From a virus: 54,989 nt of DNA. Of this stretch, positions 1 to 9,676 are shown piece after piece. Within the stretch, counting starts at the first letter, position 1. Every line of letters begins with the position of its first letter. The notes beneath the pieces were generated by a model. That model did not search any database and was not told where the DNA came from. It saw only the letters and a program-made list of their open reading frames with translations. The stretch is from positions 1 to 54,989 of the IMG/VR virus record IMGVR_UViG_3300030107_002762; one strand, 5' to 3'. The position numbers and the translations under genes are program-made.

Positions 1-1157
1 AAAAGAAAACTCTTACTGATTTATTTTTGCCTAGTGATGATTTAAAAATATTAATTGTAAACGTTGAAGCGTTTAGTACTAAAAAAGGTGTAACTTTTGT
101 AGAAAAATTTATTTTAAATCATAATTGTTTAATCGCTGTAGATGAGTCTACTACTATAAAAAACCCTAAAGCTCAACGAACTAAAAATCTTTTAAAACTA
201 GCCGTAAATACAAAGTACCGTAGAATCTTAACTGGTTTTCCTGTTACGCAATCACCATTAGATTTATATAGTCAAAGTGCTTTTTTATCAGACCATTTAT
301 TAGGGTATACGTCTTTTTATTCTTTTCAAAATCGTTACGCTCAACTTATTAATAGAAATATGGGGGCTAGGACATTTAGACAAGTAATTGGTTATCAAAA
401 CTTAGAAGAACTAACTACTAAAGTAAATGGGTTTTCTTACAGAGTTTTGAAAAAAGAATGTTTAGATTTACCTGCTAAAGTTTACCAACGTAGGGAGGTA
501 GAACTAACCCCTGAACAAAAGAAAGTTTATAAAGAATTAAAAGATTATGCGATAGCGGAATTAGAATCTAATGAACTAGTAAGCGTTACTTCTATTTTGA
601 CCCAGATATTAAGATTACATCAGGTAGTTTGTGGTTTCGTTAAACACGATCAAGGGGAAGAAGTAGAAATAAAAAATAATCGTTTAGAAGCTCTTATTGA
701 CGTATTAGCAGAAACTCAAGGCAAAACTATCATTTGGGCTAACTATCAATACGATATTAAAAGAATATTAAAAACGTTACAAGAATTTGTAGGAACAGAA
801 GCGGTGGCTACTTATTACGGAGAAACACCAGATGAAGAACGTCAACAAATAATTAATCGTTTTCAAGACCCTAACTCTAAACTACAGTATTTAATTAGTA
901 ATGTACAAACAGGCGGTTATGGTATTACTTTGACTGCTGCAAGTAATGTTATTTATTACAGTAATAATTATGATTTAGAAAAACGTTTACAATCTGAAGA
1001 TCGTGCTCATCGTATAGGACAAGAAAATAAAGTAACGTATATTGATTTAGTTGCTAAAGGTACGGTTGACGAAAAGATTGTAAAAGCGTTACGTAATAAA
1101 TTAAATCTTGCTCAAGAAGTTTTAGGTGATGAAAAATGGAAAGATTGGATCAGCTAG
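1..1157 (+). CDS. SNF2-family helicase, C-terminal part (5' truncated)
   Basis: This is a superfamily 2 DNA translocase of the SNF2/DEAD-like type, of the kind phages use in replication or recombination. The frame is open from base 3, so the start lies outside the window; a TTG at 27 is internal. Visible motifs are the DEST form of motif II (VDESTTIKNP), motif III (RRILTGFPVTQSP), motif V (GGYGITLTAAS) and motif VI (SEDRAHRIGQ). The ATP-binding motif I is missing because it lies upstream. It is the only recognised plus-strand gene. Its TAG stop shares the CTAG palindrome with the stop of the converging minus-strand gene, leaving no room for a terminator. Confidence 0.9.
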   Translation, partial: KKTLTDLFLPSDDLKILIVNVEAFSTKKGVTFVEKFILNHNCLIAVDESTTIKNPKAQRTKNLLKLAVNTKYRRILTGFPVTQSPLDLYSQSAFLSDHLLGYTSFYSFQNRYAQLINRNMGARTFRQVIGYQNLEELTTKVNGFSYRVLKKECLDLPAKVYQRREVELTPEQKKVYKELKDYAIAELESNELVSVTSILTQILRLHQVVCGFVKHDQGEEVEIKNNRLEALIDVLAETQGKTIIWANYQYDIKRILKTLQEFVGTEAVATYYGETPDEERQQIINRFQDPNSKLQYLISNVQTGGYGITLTAASNVIYYSNNYDLEKRLQSEDRAHRIGQENKVTYIDLVAKGTVDEKIVKALRNKLNLAQEVLGDEKWKDWIS

Positions 1158-1867
1158 TTTCTTCTATAGTTTCGCATACTTTCTAGAGCTTTCTCTACTT
1201 CTTCATCAGATAAAGTTCTACCTGCTTGACCTAATTTTTTTGCACTATCATATGCACTTTTTAATATAGTTGCAGTATCAGAAATAGTTCTACCACCTTC
1301 AACTGGTTTAATATTATCCATTATTATCTGACGTAATGTATCAGCATCCTTATCTGATTCAACTGGTTTAATATTATCCATTATTATCTGACGTAATGTA
1401 TCAGCATCCTTATCTGATATTGCTCTACCCTCAGCCGCGTACAGCGGTCCACCCATACTTTTATAGCCCATACGGTTTCGTACTTTTTCAGGAAGTTTAC
1501 TTAATCCTGGATTATCTTCGGGAACAGCTTTTAACTCACCACCATCAGCTGCCATACGTGGTTCACGATCATCAGCTTGAGACAACAACATATCAGCTTG
1601 AGCTAATACTGCACGAGCGGAAGCTATATCACCACCTGTTCTACTAACTACTGCTTGAGCTAAAGCTGTTGCATCACCTTCTATACTCATACCACCTTCC
1701 ATAGGGTCCATACGTGGTTCATTAGCAGCCATTCTAGGTTCGCCCATAGAAACAGGTCCTGCCATAGGCGGAGGTCCACCAGCAGCTACTGGAGGTCCTT
1801 GTACAGGAGGTACATCAGTTCTAGTACCTGTCATCATCATATTAGTTAAATCTTCTATACCTGCCAT
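1154..1867 (-). CDS. Proline-rich, repeat-containing probable virion protein
   Basis: I do not recognise a family. The N-terminal half is rich in Pro, Gly and Met (about residues 15-60). The C-terminal half carries SDKDADTLRQIIMDNIKPVE twice, from an exact 60-base tandem duplication, and two variants of a GRT(L/I)SD motif. The same GRTLSDKD motif occurs in the 538-residue protein at 5530-7146, which suggests a shared assembly or processing partner. It is the last gene of the block of probable internal or tail proteins. A role in the virion is inferred from position only. Confidence 0.6.
   Translation of the reverse strand: MAGIEDLTNMMMTGTRTDVPPVQGPPVAAGGPPPMAGPVSMGEPRMAANEPRMDPMEGGMSIEGDATALAQAVVSRTGGDIASARAVLAQADMLLSQADDREPRMAADGGELKAVPEDNPGLSKLPEKVRNRMGYKSMGGPLYAAEGRAISDKDADTLRQIIMDNIKPVESDKDADTLRQIIMDNIKPVEGGRTISDTATILKSAYDSAKKLGQAGRTLSDEEVEKALESMRNYRRN
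1298..1417 (-). repeat. Exact 60-bp tandem duplication within a coding gene
   Basis: Bases 1298-1357 are repeated exactly at 1358-1417, in frame, duplicating 20 residues (SDKDADTLRQIIMDNIKPVE). The lack of any base difference points to a recent duplication or ongoing slippage. Confidence 0.9.
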
Positions 1868-1869
1868 TG

Positions 1870-2250
1870 TTATCTCCTGGGTCTAAAACCGTTTTGAAAC
1901 ATTTGTGTTGTCATTTTATCACCTTGTTCGCTCATCGGCAACTGCATAATACCTCTACGGTTAATTTGTCCACCATTAGCAAATCTTTTTTCTATGCCTA
2001 AATTAGCTTGGTCATTACCAAAATCATAAGTAAAAGTGCTTGTTACGTTGTTATCTAGATTTTTAGAAAATTCTAATTTGTTATCTAATAAACCTGCAAT
2101 ACCTTTTTCTATAGCACCAACCTCACGGTCTAGGTAATTAGCAATATCTGTTTCATATTGATCAGTAGCAGTAGTACGAGCAATATTCGCTTCTCGTCTA
2201 AGGTCTGTAACCGCTAGGGTATCGAATAAATTTTTATAAAAATTAGTCAT
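1870..2250 (-). CDS. Hypothetical protein, virion module
   Basis: A 126-residue protein with no family I recognise. It is mostly helical in appearance in its first 70 residues, and its C-terminus is Gly/Arg-rich (FANGGQINRRG, then GFRPRR). It lies two bases from the genes on each side, so it is translated as part of the same operon as the large proteins upstream. A minor structural component is an inference from position. Confidence 0.6.
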   Translation of the reverse strand: MTNFYKNLFDTLAVTDLRREANIARTTATDQYETDIANYLDREVGAIEKGIAGLLDNKLEFSKNLDNNVTSTFTYDFGNDQANLGIEKRFANGGQINRRGIMQLPMSEQGDKMTTQMFQNGFRPRR

Positions 2251-2252
2251 TA

Positions 2253-5200
2253 TCAGTTTGTTAGTTGATTGAATGCTTTTATTATTTCTTCTGGGATGTT
2301 TAATGTATCTCTTGTAGGTAACACCTCTCTAGTATCTCTTTTTTCTACAGGGTCATAATATTTTAATTGATCACCAATATCATTAACCACAACTGAGTGA
2401 TGAGTATTAGCTATTCTAATAAAATTATTAATTCTCTTTCTATTAGTAATTGCTGATACATAAGCATCAAATAATTTTTCGTCCATTAAAAGTTCACCTA
2501 AAAACGCTTGGTTTCTTTGACCTATGGTACGTTCTATTGCCGTAGTTTGTCTACCTATTCTTGTTAACGGTGGAATAATCATTCGTTTTAAAAAGTTTAT
2601 CTGTGGATCACCTAATTGTGCAGCTAATTCAGCTCTATTAAATACTTCTGAAGTCATACGGTCTGACTGTCTAGTTGCCATATCTCGTAAAACTTTTAAA
2701 TTTTTAATAAATTTAGGACTTTCATCACCTAATAATCGTCCAAAAACTCCTTCAAAAGATAAATCTAAACCAATTATATCTTTGCGACCAAAACCATCAT
2801 TAAGTAAGCTATCTAGTTTATTTAAATCTAATAAACCATCAGCATCAGTTAAACGTATGTTTATATAGGATTTAGTAGCGTTAGCTATTTCTTTTTTTAA
2901 CTCAGCATTATCTGCAACTAAATCTTCAATAAATTTAATATCATCAATAAGTTCACCACTAGCTTTTTGATCAGGTCCTGCTCCTAAAATTCTAGTAACA
3001 ATATTTATGGGTTCACCCGTACCAAACCTTTGTTCAGCTAAACGTAAACCACGTTCTAATTTTTCTATAGGTTGTATAACTTGTTTTTGTATATTAGCTC
3101 CACTAAATTGAGCTATATCTTTACCGAATAATTCTTGTAAAGTACCTTTATTAGTTTGTAAAAAAGTTTTGTAATTTGCTGCTAAATTACCTGCGGTATC
3201 GTCAGCTAAATCTAAAAAATTTGTCCTAATATAATCTAAAGTTAGTTTTTGTAAATTAGCTAATTGTCCTTGATTACCTGACTTTTTAAAAAATTCTACT
3301 AAACTTTTTACTCTACTATTACTGTCTGCGTTTTTTGTATTAGTAGAAAAAATATAATTAACTACAGACTCTGGTTGTTGTCTACTTAAATTTACAATAA
3401 TCTCTTGATTAGCTAGTTCGGTGCCTACTTTTTGTGCTTGGAAAATATTTTGTATTTCGTCTGCTCGTTTTACTCCTATATTTCTTTTCATAAAGTTATA
3501 AATCTCTCCTTCAATAGCGTCTTGTAAATTTTTAGTCGCTTGAAAAACTCGTTGATCTACCGCTTTTTGTGGGTTTAACGTGTTCCTATAACTATTTAAA
3601 TCCATTCTTAATTGATTTAATTCAGGTAAAGTAATATCACCATTGTTATATCTAGTTAAGCGGTCTCTAGCTTCTTCAGAAAAAAGTTCATAATAAGTAT
3701 TTTCAGTTTTTTTGCCTCCAGCAGTAAATAGTTTACTTTTATTAATATTTTCGAAAGCTGACATTTCTTTTCTAATTTCTCTAGCAGAAATCGTACCGCC
3801 TAATTCTGGTATATTAATAGCTTCGTTTACATTGTTAGCTAATTGTTCTTTATATTCTCTAGCAGCAGCATTAATTTCAGTAGTAAATCGATTGTATAAT
3901 TTACTACTGGCTTGTTCGTCAAAAACTTCGTTTAATAAATTAACACCTTTAGGGGCACCTGCTAATTCTATATTATCTAAAGACTGAGCTAAACGGTTTA
4001 TAATATCGTTACCTTGTTCAATAAAATCTAATTTGTTAGCTTCAAAACGTTGCGTTAAATCTTTACCTATTTCGTTAGCGGTACGGCTATTTTGTAAATT
4101 ATCAAATAACCCTGAAAAAAATTTTTGTATTGTTTCTTCATTACCCTGAAGCATTTCATTATAAAATTCTGTATATTTTGGATTACTAGAATTACTTATT
4201 AATAATTGTTCTATATCGTTTATAAATTGTACTTTTGAACCTTTACCTAATGACGGATTATACTTAGGTAAATTTTCACCAATTTCTAAACTTAATTCTT
4301 CAATAGCTTCGTCAATATCTAATAAAGTAATATCTTCTGGTCTACCTGCAACAGTTGGACTTTTTTTACCTTGTTTACTAGCTCGTACTTGTTCTATCGC
4401 TTCTCTAATTTTTTTAATTTCTGCTGCACCTACGTCTTTACCTGTTATTGCTCGATATAATTTAGGTGCACCGTTTAAAAATGTATCGATAGTTTGGTTT
4501 CCTGCAAACGCTAATAAACCAATCCAACCTGCTTCGTTTAACATATCAGCAAATTCCATATCATGAGCGTTATAACTAGCCCCAATCATACGTTGTATTA
4601 ATTGCGTACCTGCCGCTCCCCCTGCTAATATTATATTACCTGTAACACTTTCTAATATTTTTTTAACAGGACCTGTATTAGCACTAGGAATTTTTTTCAA
4701 AAAATCATCTAACCTAGTTAAACCTTTTGCTCCAATAAGTACTTCAGCAGCTAAAACGGGACCTTCTTGTAAACCAAACTCTAAAAAATCTCTGGCACCA
4801 ACTAAAGGTGAGTCTAAGATAACAGGAGCTTTACCCTCCTCATCATAACGTAAACCTAATTCTGGTTTACTAGGGTTGATATAACTAAATTTTCCAGGAA
4901 GTTTATCAGCAAACTCTCCTCTTAGGTCTGGATCTGCTTGTAAAGCTAATGTACTAACTCCCATTTTTTCTTTAGCACGATTTAACATTTCAGGAGTAAG
5001 CGATCTAGGAGCTCCAAAAGCTAAAAGCGATTTAAATTTTGTTATACCGTCAAAATCTAATTCTTTAGCAGGGTCAATACCATAACTAGCTATTTCTTGT
5101 GCAGCACTAAGACCGAAAGGTTCATTAGGTTTTAATCTAGCTAAATTCTCTCCTGGACTTAAACTAGGGTTTACGTTAAAAGGATTTAAATTTCTTAAAC

Positions 5201-5528
5201 TAGGACCATCTATTAGTGCTTGTTCATATTCATTTAATCGTGCGGTATAAGCAGGATGACGAGTAGGTATATCATAGTCGATAGGGGGTAAATCATATTT
5301 AGGTATTTTTCTATCTCTAATAATTTGAAAATCAGCTAATTGTTTATCGACTATTTCGTCGCCTAGTTGGGTTCTAGCTAATGCTTGTAGTTCGGGATCA
5401 GCTTTTAAAGCTGCAATTTTTAATTCATCGGGAGAAAAAATAGAAGAAAAAGTTAAATTAGGGTTAACTACTAACGCTCGATTACCAACTTCCGTTGCAG
5501 TTAAATTTAATCTTTCTTCAAAAGTCAT
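2253..5528 (-). CDS. Very large probable internal virion protein
   Basis: A 1091-residue protein, the largest in the window. Most of it is predicted-helical, charged and Gln/Asn-rich. One hydrophobic stretch lies at about residues 295-345 (GNIILAGGAAGTQLIQ, then GWIGLLAFAGNQ). Size, helicity and position among tail-end structural genes resemble the ejected internal proteins of short-tailed phages (T7 gp15/gp16-like in role). I see no lytic transglycosylase signature, so the role is inferred, not shown. It starts two bases after the stop of the 538-residue gene. Confidence 0.6.
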   Translation of the reverse strand: MTFEERLNLTATEVGNRALVVNPNLTFSSIFSPDELKIAALKADPELQALARTQLGDEIVDKQLADFQIIRDRKIPKYDLPPIDYDIPTRHPAYTARLNEYEQALIDGPSLRNLNPFNVNPSLSPGENLARLKPNEPFGLSAAQEIASYGIDPAKELDFDGITKFKSLLAFGAPRSLTPEMLNRAKEKMGVSTLALQADPDLRGEFADKLPGKFSYINPSKPELGLRYDEEGKAPVILDSPLVGARDFLEFGLQEGPVLAAEVLIGAKGLTRLDDFLKKIPSANTGPVKKILESVTGNIILAGGAAGTQLIQRMIGASYNAHDMEFADMLNEAGWIGLLAFAGNQTIDTFLNGAPKLYRAITGKDVGAAEIKKIREAIEQVRASKQGKKSPTVAGRPEDITLLDIDEAIEELSLEIGENLPKYNPSLGKGSKVQFINDIEQLLISNSSNPKYTEFYNEMLQGNEETIQKFFSGLFDNLQNSRTANEIGKDLTQRFEANKLDFIEQGNDIINRLAQSLDNIELAGAPKGVNLLNEVFDEQASSKLYNRFTTEINAAAREYKEQLANNVNEAINIPELGGTISAREIRKEMSAFENINKSKLFTAGGKKTENTYYELFSEEARDRLTRYNNGDITLPELNQLRMDLNSYRNTLNPQKAVDQRVFQATKNLQDAIEGEIYNFMKRNIGVKRADEIQNIFQAQKVGTELANQEIIVNLSRQQPESVVNYIFSTNTKNADSNSRVKSLVEFFKKSGNQGQLANLQKLTLDYIRTNFLDLADDTAGNLAANYKTFLQTNKGTLQELFGKDIAQFSGANIQKQVIQPIEKLERGLRLAEQRFGTGEPINIVTRILGAGPDQKASGELIDDIKFIEDLVADNAELKKEIANATKSYINIRLTDADGLLDLNKLDSLLNDGFGRKDIIGLDLSFEGVFGRLLGDESPKFIKNLKVLRDMATRQSDRMTSEVFNRAELAAQLGDPQINFLKRMIIPPLTRIGRQTTAIERTIGQRNQAFLGELLMDEKLFDAYVSAITNRKRINNFIRIANTHHSVVVNDIGDQLKYYDPVEKRDTREVLPTRDTLNIPEEIIKAFNQLTN

Positions 5529-5529
5529 A

Positions 5530-7146
5530 CTAAATATCTTCTACGTTTAGTTGAAAATCTAAAATATTTTCTGGTTCATCTTTTTTTGTTGTCGAACCAG
5601 TAGATTCTCTATATCTTGGTCGATTTATAAATTCTTGATAAACGTCTTCTTTTCCAAAACGATCTGCAAAGTTTTTACGTTTATACGTTGATGTATCTTG
5701 ACCGTCAGTAAATTCAAAATAATATTCAAAAAGATTTAACATTCTATCAGAGTATTTATCTCCTGTTTTAAACCTTGGTAAACGACCGACTGCTAAAGTT
5801 GAAGCTAATCCTGCATCATTTTGTTCTATTGTTGTTTCTATAAACTCTACTAAATTACTATATAAAACTTCAGCGTTTTGCGTAGCTCCGAAACCTATTT
5901 GTTGTAAAAAGAACGCTAAATCTTTATCTGATAATGTTCTACCAGTTTGTCCTGCAGTAGCTGCGGCACTATAAGCTAATTGTAATAATAAACTTCTAGT
6001 TCTAACTTCAGCAAACGCTAAATCTCCTAACGCTTCTTTTATAGTGTTAAATTTACCCGTTGCTGCCATTGCTCCTGATTTATCAAACTGTTCTATCGCT
6101 GCATCTATTTCCGCTTGATTACCGCTTCGTAATGCTTCAATTAATGCTAAAGCATTTTGTCCTGTGCCTTGTCGACCTATACTTCCTCCAATACCTTGAC
6201 TAACATCTACGGGCGTAGCGAATAACTTTTCGCCTCCTGTTGTTACATAAATTTGTTCAAAATTTGATAAGATACTATCAGCAGCTTTTCCTAAATTAGC
6301 TACTAAAGTAGTTGGATTCATTGCAGGGTCGTCTATACCCTCCTGTAATAAATCTAATGCTGCATTACCAGCGACTAAAAATCTCAAAGTATTAGTATCT
6401 TGTTCTTGTATTTTTAAATCTAATTCATCAAATTTTGATAAACCTACTTTATCTAATTTATTAAAATCAAGAGTTTCTTCTAAAACTTTTACGTCTACAA
6501 AATTTGTATCTGGTAATTCCAAAACATTTATATATTCAGTTCTATCGTCATTTAATACAGAATAACCTTTTTTAGGATCGAATTTACCTTGGCGAATATC
6601 CATGATACCGTATTTTGCTTTTTCTTGATCTACTAAAGTTACTCGTTGATCAGGTTCATCTTTTATTTGTTGTGCGATAAAATTTTGTCTAGCAGTTTCA
6701 GTAAGGTTAGCACGGTCGCTTCTAGCTTTATCAAAAGAACTAGCGGTATTAATAAATGCTGCTAGTTCTTGGTCATTATCAGTAAGTAACGCAGGTAAAT
6801 ATTGCGTAGCTAAATCTCCAATACGTTGACCTGTGGTTTGTGTTCTTCTAGGACCGTAAATTTGTTCAGCTAAGTATTCTGCTTTCGCTAAATCACTAGC
6901 GTCTTCATCAGGAACAGGTAAGGGGTCTGCTTTACTAGAAAATAATTTATCGGCTAAAAAACTTAAACCTACTGGTGCAAGATATGCTAACGGATTTATA
7001 TCGTCTCTCGGCGGGGTAGTAAACGTTCTACCACTAACGTTAGGAAATCTAGGAGCCGTAGGAGTTAAAGTAACAGGTGTAATACCACCTGCTGTATCAC
7101 CACCGAACGTTGGAAAAGGACGTAAACCTGCTATACCGTTAGTCAT
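5530..7146 (-). CDS. Probable internal virion protein with GRTLSDKD motif
   Basis: A 538-residue protein with no named family that I can assign. The N-terminal 60 residues are Pro/Thr-rich; the rest is helical and acidic. The segment GQTGRTLSDKDLAFFLQQIG near residue 410 carries a motif that recurs in the protein at 1154-1867. Very tight spacing on both sides (2-3 bases) ties it to the same operon of large structural proteins. Ejection or internal core protein is a reasonable inference. Confidence 0.6.
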   Translation of the reverse strand: MTNGIAGLRPFPTFGGDTAGGITPVTLTPTAPRFPNVSGRTFTTPPRDDINPLAYLAPVGLSFLADKLFSSKADPLPVPDEDASDLAKAEYLAEQIYGPRRTQTTGQRIGDLATQYLPALLTDNDQELAAFINTASSFDKARSDRANLTETARQNFIAQQIKDEPDQRVTLVDQEKAKYGIMDIRQGKFDPKKGYSVLNDDRTEYINVLELPDTNFVDVKVLEETLDFNKLDKVGLSKFDELDLKIQEQDTNTLRFLVAGNAALDLLQEGIDDPAMNPTTLVANLGKAADSILSNFEQIYVTTGGEKLFATPVDVSQGIGGSIGRQGTGQNALALIEALRSGNQAEIDAAIEQFDKSGAMAATGKFNTIKEALGDLAFAEVRTRSLLLQLAYSAAATAGQTGRTLSDKDLAFFLQQIGFGATQNAEVLYSNLVEFIETTIEQNDAGLASTLAVGRLPRFKTGDKYSDRMLNLFEYYFEFTDGQDTSTYKRKNFADRFGKEDVYQEFINRPRYRESTGSTTKKDEPENILDFQLNVEDI

Positions 7147-7148
7147 AA

Positions 7149-8492
7149 TTAAAAGTACCCTGCGTTACCTAAATTAGGAAGTGTTGAATAATTTACTGCG
7201 GGCATCATCATTGGTGGATTTAAACTAGGCAATCCTGCAGCAGGAGCACCTATACTTCCAGGAAGAGTATTTTGTCCAGGAAGACCACCTATATTAGGAG
7301 CAAAAGCTCCTACCGTTGGTTGTGAACCTCCAGCAAAACCATAACCACCTGCTAACGGTCCTAATGAAGCGGTTAATGCTCCAACATTTTGTAATGTTTG
7401 CATTGGTAAATTGTATTGACCTACAAAATTTTGATATGCTAAATCTAATAAAGACTGTTCTCTGCCTCTACCTAGTCCACCAAGAGCCATTTGTTGACTT
7501 ATATCTTGTGCTTGTAAAGCAGGTAATGTAGTAGCTAATCCTTGATATTGTTGTCCTAATGCTCCTAACCCTTGACCTAAACGTTGTCCTAAATTAGCTA
7601 AACCAGCACCGCCTTGTAAGCCCATACCAAACTCAGCTTGTCCAAGTCTACCTAATTGTTGACCCTGTCTTAACGCGGCTTGAGCTTCGGCACTACCTAA
7701 CTGTCCTTCTCTAGCAGCTAATTGTCCTTGTAAACCTGCTAACCCTAATTGTCTACGTTGCTGAGCTTCAAACGCTTGTTGAGCAGCATTTCTAGCTCCT
7801 TCAAAACCTTGACTACGAATTGCTCCTACTTGTTGAGCGGCACCTCTTGCCGCATCTTCAGCTAATTCTTCTTGAGTTAATCTAGAACGAGCACCACCAA
7901 AAGCTCCTGCTCCTATCGCTTGGTCGCGTAAACCAATATCGGCTTTACCAAAACGTTCAGTAATATCATCTAATGTTTGCTGTACTACTTGTTCTTCAAA
8001 AGGGTTATAGAAATTACTAACTTGTTGGTTAGGGTTGAATATTCCTGTTGAGCCATAACCACTAAGTTCTGCTCTACCTAAACCACCACGAGCAGCAGAA
8101 AAATCAGGACCTGCTCCTCTAGTAAATCCTGCTGCTTCTCCTGTTAGCCCACGTCCTGCTGCTAATCCTGCAGAAATATTTCGTCCACCTATATCAGCAG
8201 CACTACGCATAGTGCCTGTCGCTTCGGATAATAAATTTCTTTGTTGATTTAAAAAAGGTTGATAACTGCCAATACCTTGATCGGCTAATTGCATACCTCT
8301 AATTTCTCTAGGGTCAAAATCAGCTACCCGTTGACCTGTATAGGTAAATGGGCTAGTGTCATCGCCACCTAATTGTCCAAACTGTTGTCGTAAAAACCCT
8401 TGAGCAAGAGGAAAAATATCTTTTTGTAAAAAATCGCCTATATAACCCGCGGGGGCTTGGGTCGAATATTCTTGTTCTTCTCTACTAGCCAT
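7149..8492 (-). CDS. Gly/Ala/Gln-rich virion protein
   Basis: A 447-residue protein of strongly biased composition (Gly, Ala, Gln, Leu). A central helical region around residues 165-250 has long Ala/Gln/Arg runs such as RNAAQQAFEAQQRRQLGLAG. The N-terminus (EYSTQAPAGYIGDFLQKD) resembles structural proteins I have seen in uncultured marine phage genomes, but I cannot name a family. It overlaps the upstream gene by 8 bases. Probable internal or tail-associated structural protein. Confidence 0.6.
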   Translation of the reverse strand: MASREEQEYSTQAPAGYIGDFLQKDIFPLAQGFLRQQFGQLGGDDTSPFTYTGQRVADFDPREIRGMQLADQGIGSYQPFLNQQRNLLSEATGTMRSAADIGGRNISAGLAAGRGLTGEAAGFTRGAGPDFSAARGGLGRAELSGYGSTGIFNPNQQVSNFYNPFEEQVVQQTLDDITERFGKADIGLRDQAIGAGAFGGARSRLTQEELAEDAARGAAQQVGAIRSQGFEGARNAAQQAFEAQQRRQLGLAGLQGQLAAREGQLGSAEAQAALRQGQQLGRLGQAEFGMGLQGGAGLANLGQRLGQGLGALGQQYQGLATTLPALQAQDISQQMALGGLGRGREQSLLDLAYQNFVGQYNLPMQTLQNVGALTASLGPLAGGYGFAGGSQPTVGAFAPNIGGLPGQNTLPGSIGAPAAGLPSLNPPMMMPAVNYSTLPNLGNAGYF

Positions 8493-9570
8493 ATTTTCTA
8501 TTACCTTGTTTATTAAATTTTTCTAACATAGCGATACCTTTCTGATGATTGCCTTTACCTAGATGTTTTACCGCAGCGTTAGATAACATAAATTCACCGT
8601 CACTAGCCATAACAGGTATTAGATCATCTTTAGGACCTCCTGGACCTTCAATATCGCCACCATCTAACATAGGTTTAAACATAGGTCTATCTAACGTTCC
8701 GCCGTTTTTAAAACCTCTACTACCTGCAAAAGCCGTACCAGTTATCGGTCGTATATTTCTTAAATAATCTCGTTTTGTACCTAAACCACCTGCAGGTAAT
8801 GTATTTGTTGATTGTATAGTAACTCTACGAGTAGGTTCGTCCTCTCCTAAAATTTCACTAGCTAAACGTTGTCCTAATGCGGTGCCTATTTGATTTATAG
8901 AACCCGCAAATAATTCTTGTGTTTCAGGTGAAAAACGACTCATAAAACTATCGAAACGTTCTCTTAATGTAGGATTTAAAGTAGCGTCTAAAGAAGCTAA
9001 ACCAGTTTCCTTCATTAAATCACCATCTATTTGTATAGGCATAGAACTAGTACTATCGTATAAATCTACATCTTTAGTTTGTTTAAAATCTATATCAGGA
9101 ATTAAATCCATAATACCTGTTTTTTCAGGTCCTTCTGCTAATAAAATTTTTTTAAATTCTTCTAATTCTTTAGCGTCTAAATCTAACAAACCACCCTCTT
9201 TCTCAAATTTAGCTATAAGTTCTTCAATACTTAATTCACCGCCATTAGCAGCATTTAGGGCTCCACCAATAGCCATTCCTGCAATACCAAGTTTACTTAA
9301 ATCGCTAAGATTTATTCCTGCGTCTTGTAACATGGTTAAAATTTCTTCTTCCTCTCTTGCAGGTTTAGCAGGATCATCATAAGTAAATTCTCCAAATTCT
9401 TTTACTTGACTGCCTTCCACGGGAGTAATTTGTGCGTCAGGTCCAGGAGATAAACTAGGTGCAGTACCTGCTCCAATAGAAGTCGGTTGTTCAGGTTCAC
9501 CTAAAATTTTATTAGTAGCAACATTTGTTGCTACTCCTACAGCTATTTGAGCTAGTATATTTCCTAACAT
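8485..9570 (-). CDS. Tail-associated structural protein with SDGEF motif
   Basis: A 361-residue protein. The N-terminus is a hydrophobic alanine-rich helix (MLGNILAQIAVGVATNVATN). The C-terminus contains the GGDIEGPGGPKDDLIPVMAS region followed by DGEFMLSNAAV, a Gly-rich segment plus SDGEF motif found at the ends of many phage tail proteins. The function of that motif is not established as far as I know. The middle is acidic. It is the first gene of the left-most structural block, and a candidate promoter lies just upstream at 9647-9676. Confidence 0.65.
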   Translation of the reverse strand: MLGNILAQIAVGVATNVATNKILGEPEQPTSIGAGTAPSLSPGPDAQITPVEGSQVKEFGEFTYDDPAKPAREEEEILTMLQDAGINLSDLSKLGIAGMAIGGALNAANGGELSIEELIAKFEKEGGLLDLDAKELEEFKKILLAEGPEKTGIMDLIPDIDFKQTKDVDLYDSTSSMPIQIDGDLMKETGLASLDATLNPTLRERFDSFMSRFSPETQELFAGSINQIGTALGQRLASEILGEDEPTRRVTIQSTNTLPAGGLGTKRDYLRNIRPITGTAFAGSRGFKNGGTLDRPMFKPMLDGGDIEGPGGPKDDLIPVMASDGEFMLSNAAVKHLGKGNHQKGIAMLEKFNKQGNRKYG

Positions 9571-9629
9571 TATTTCCTCTGCGTTTATTAACGTATTAGC
9601 GAGTTAAAGCCCATCTCGTAAGCTGCAGT

Positions 9630-9639
9630 TCAGTACTGA
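9630..9639. other. 10-bp perfect palindrome TCAGTACTGA
   Basis: A perfect palindrome in the short gap between the cyclase gene and the structural block, just downstream of a candidate -10 box. It could be an operator or a processing hairpin; no T-run follows, so it is not a terminator. Confidence 0.3.
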
Positions 9640-9646
9640 CAATTCG

Positions 9647-9676
9647 ATTATACTTCATACTGTATATATTTTTAAA
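9647..9676 (-). promoter_or_regulatory. Candidate promoter for the left structural block
   Basis: On the minus strand TTTAAA (9671-9676) is followed after 18 bases by a perfect TATAAT (9647-9652), about 75 bases before the start of the gene at 9570. The -35 box lies inside the 3' end of the cyclase gene. It would let the tail genes be expressed independently of the curli-like cassette. Confidence 0.4.
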
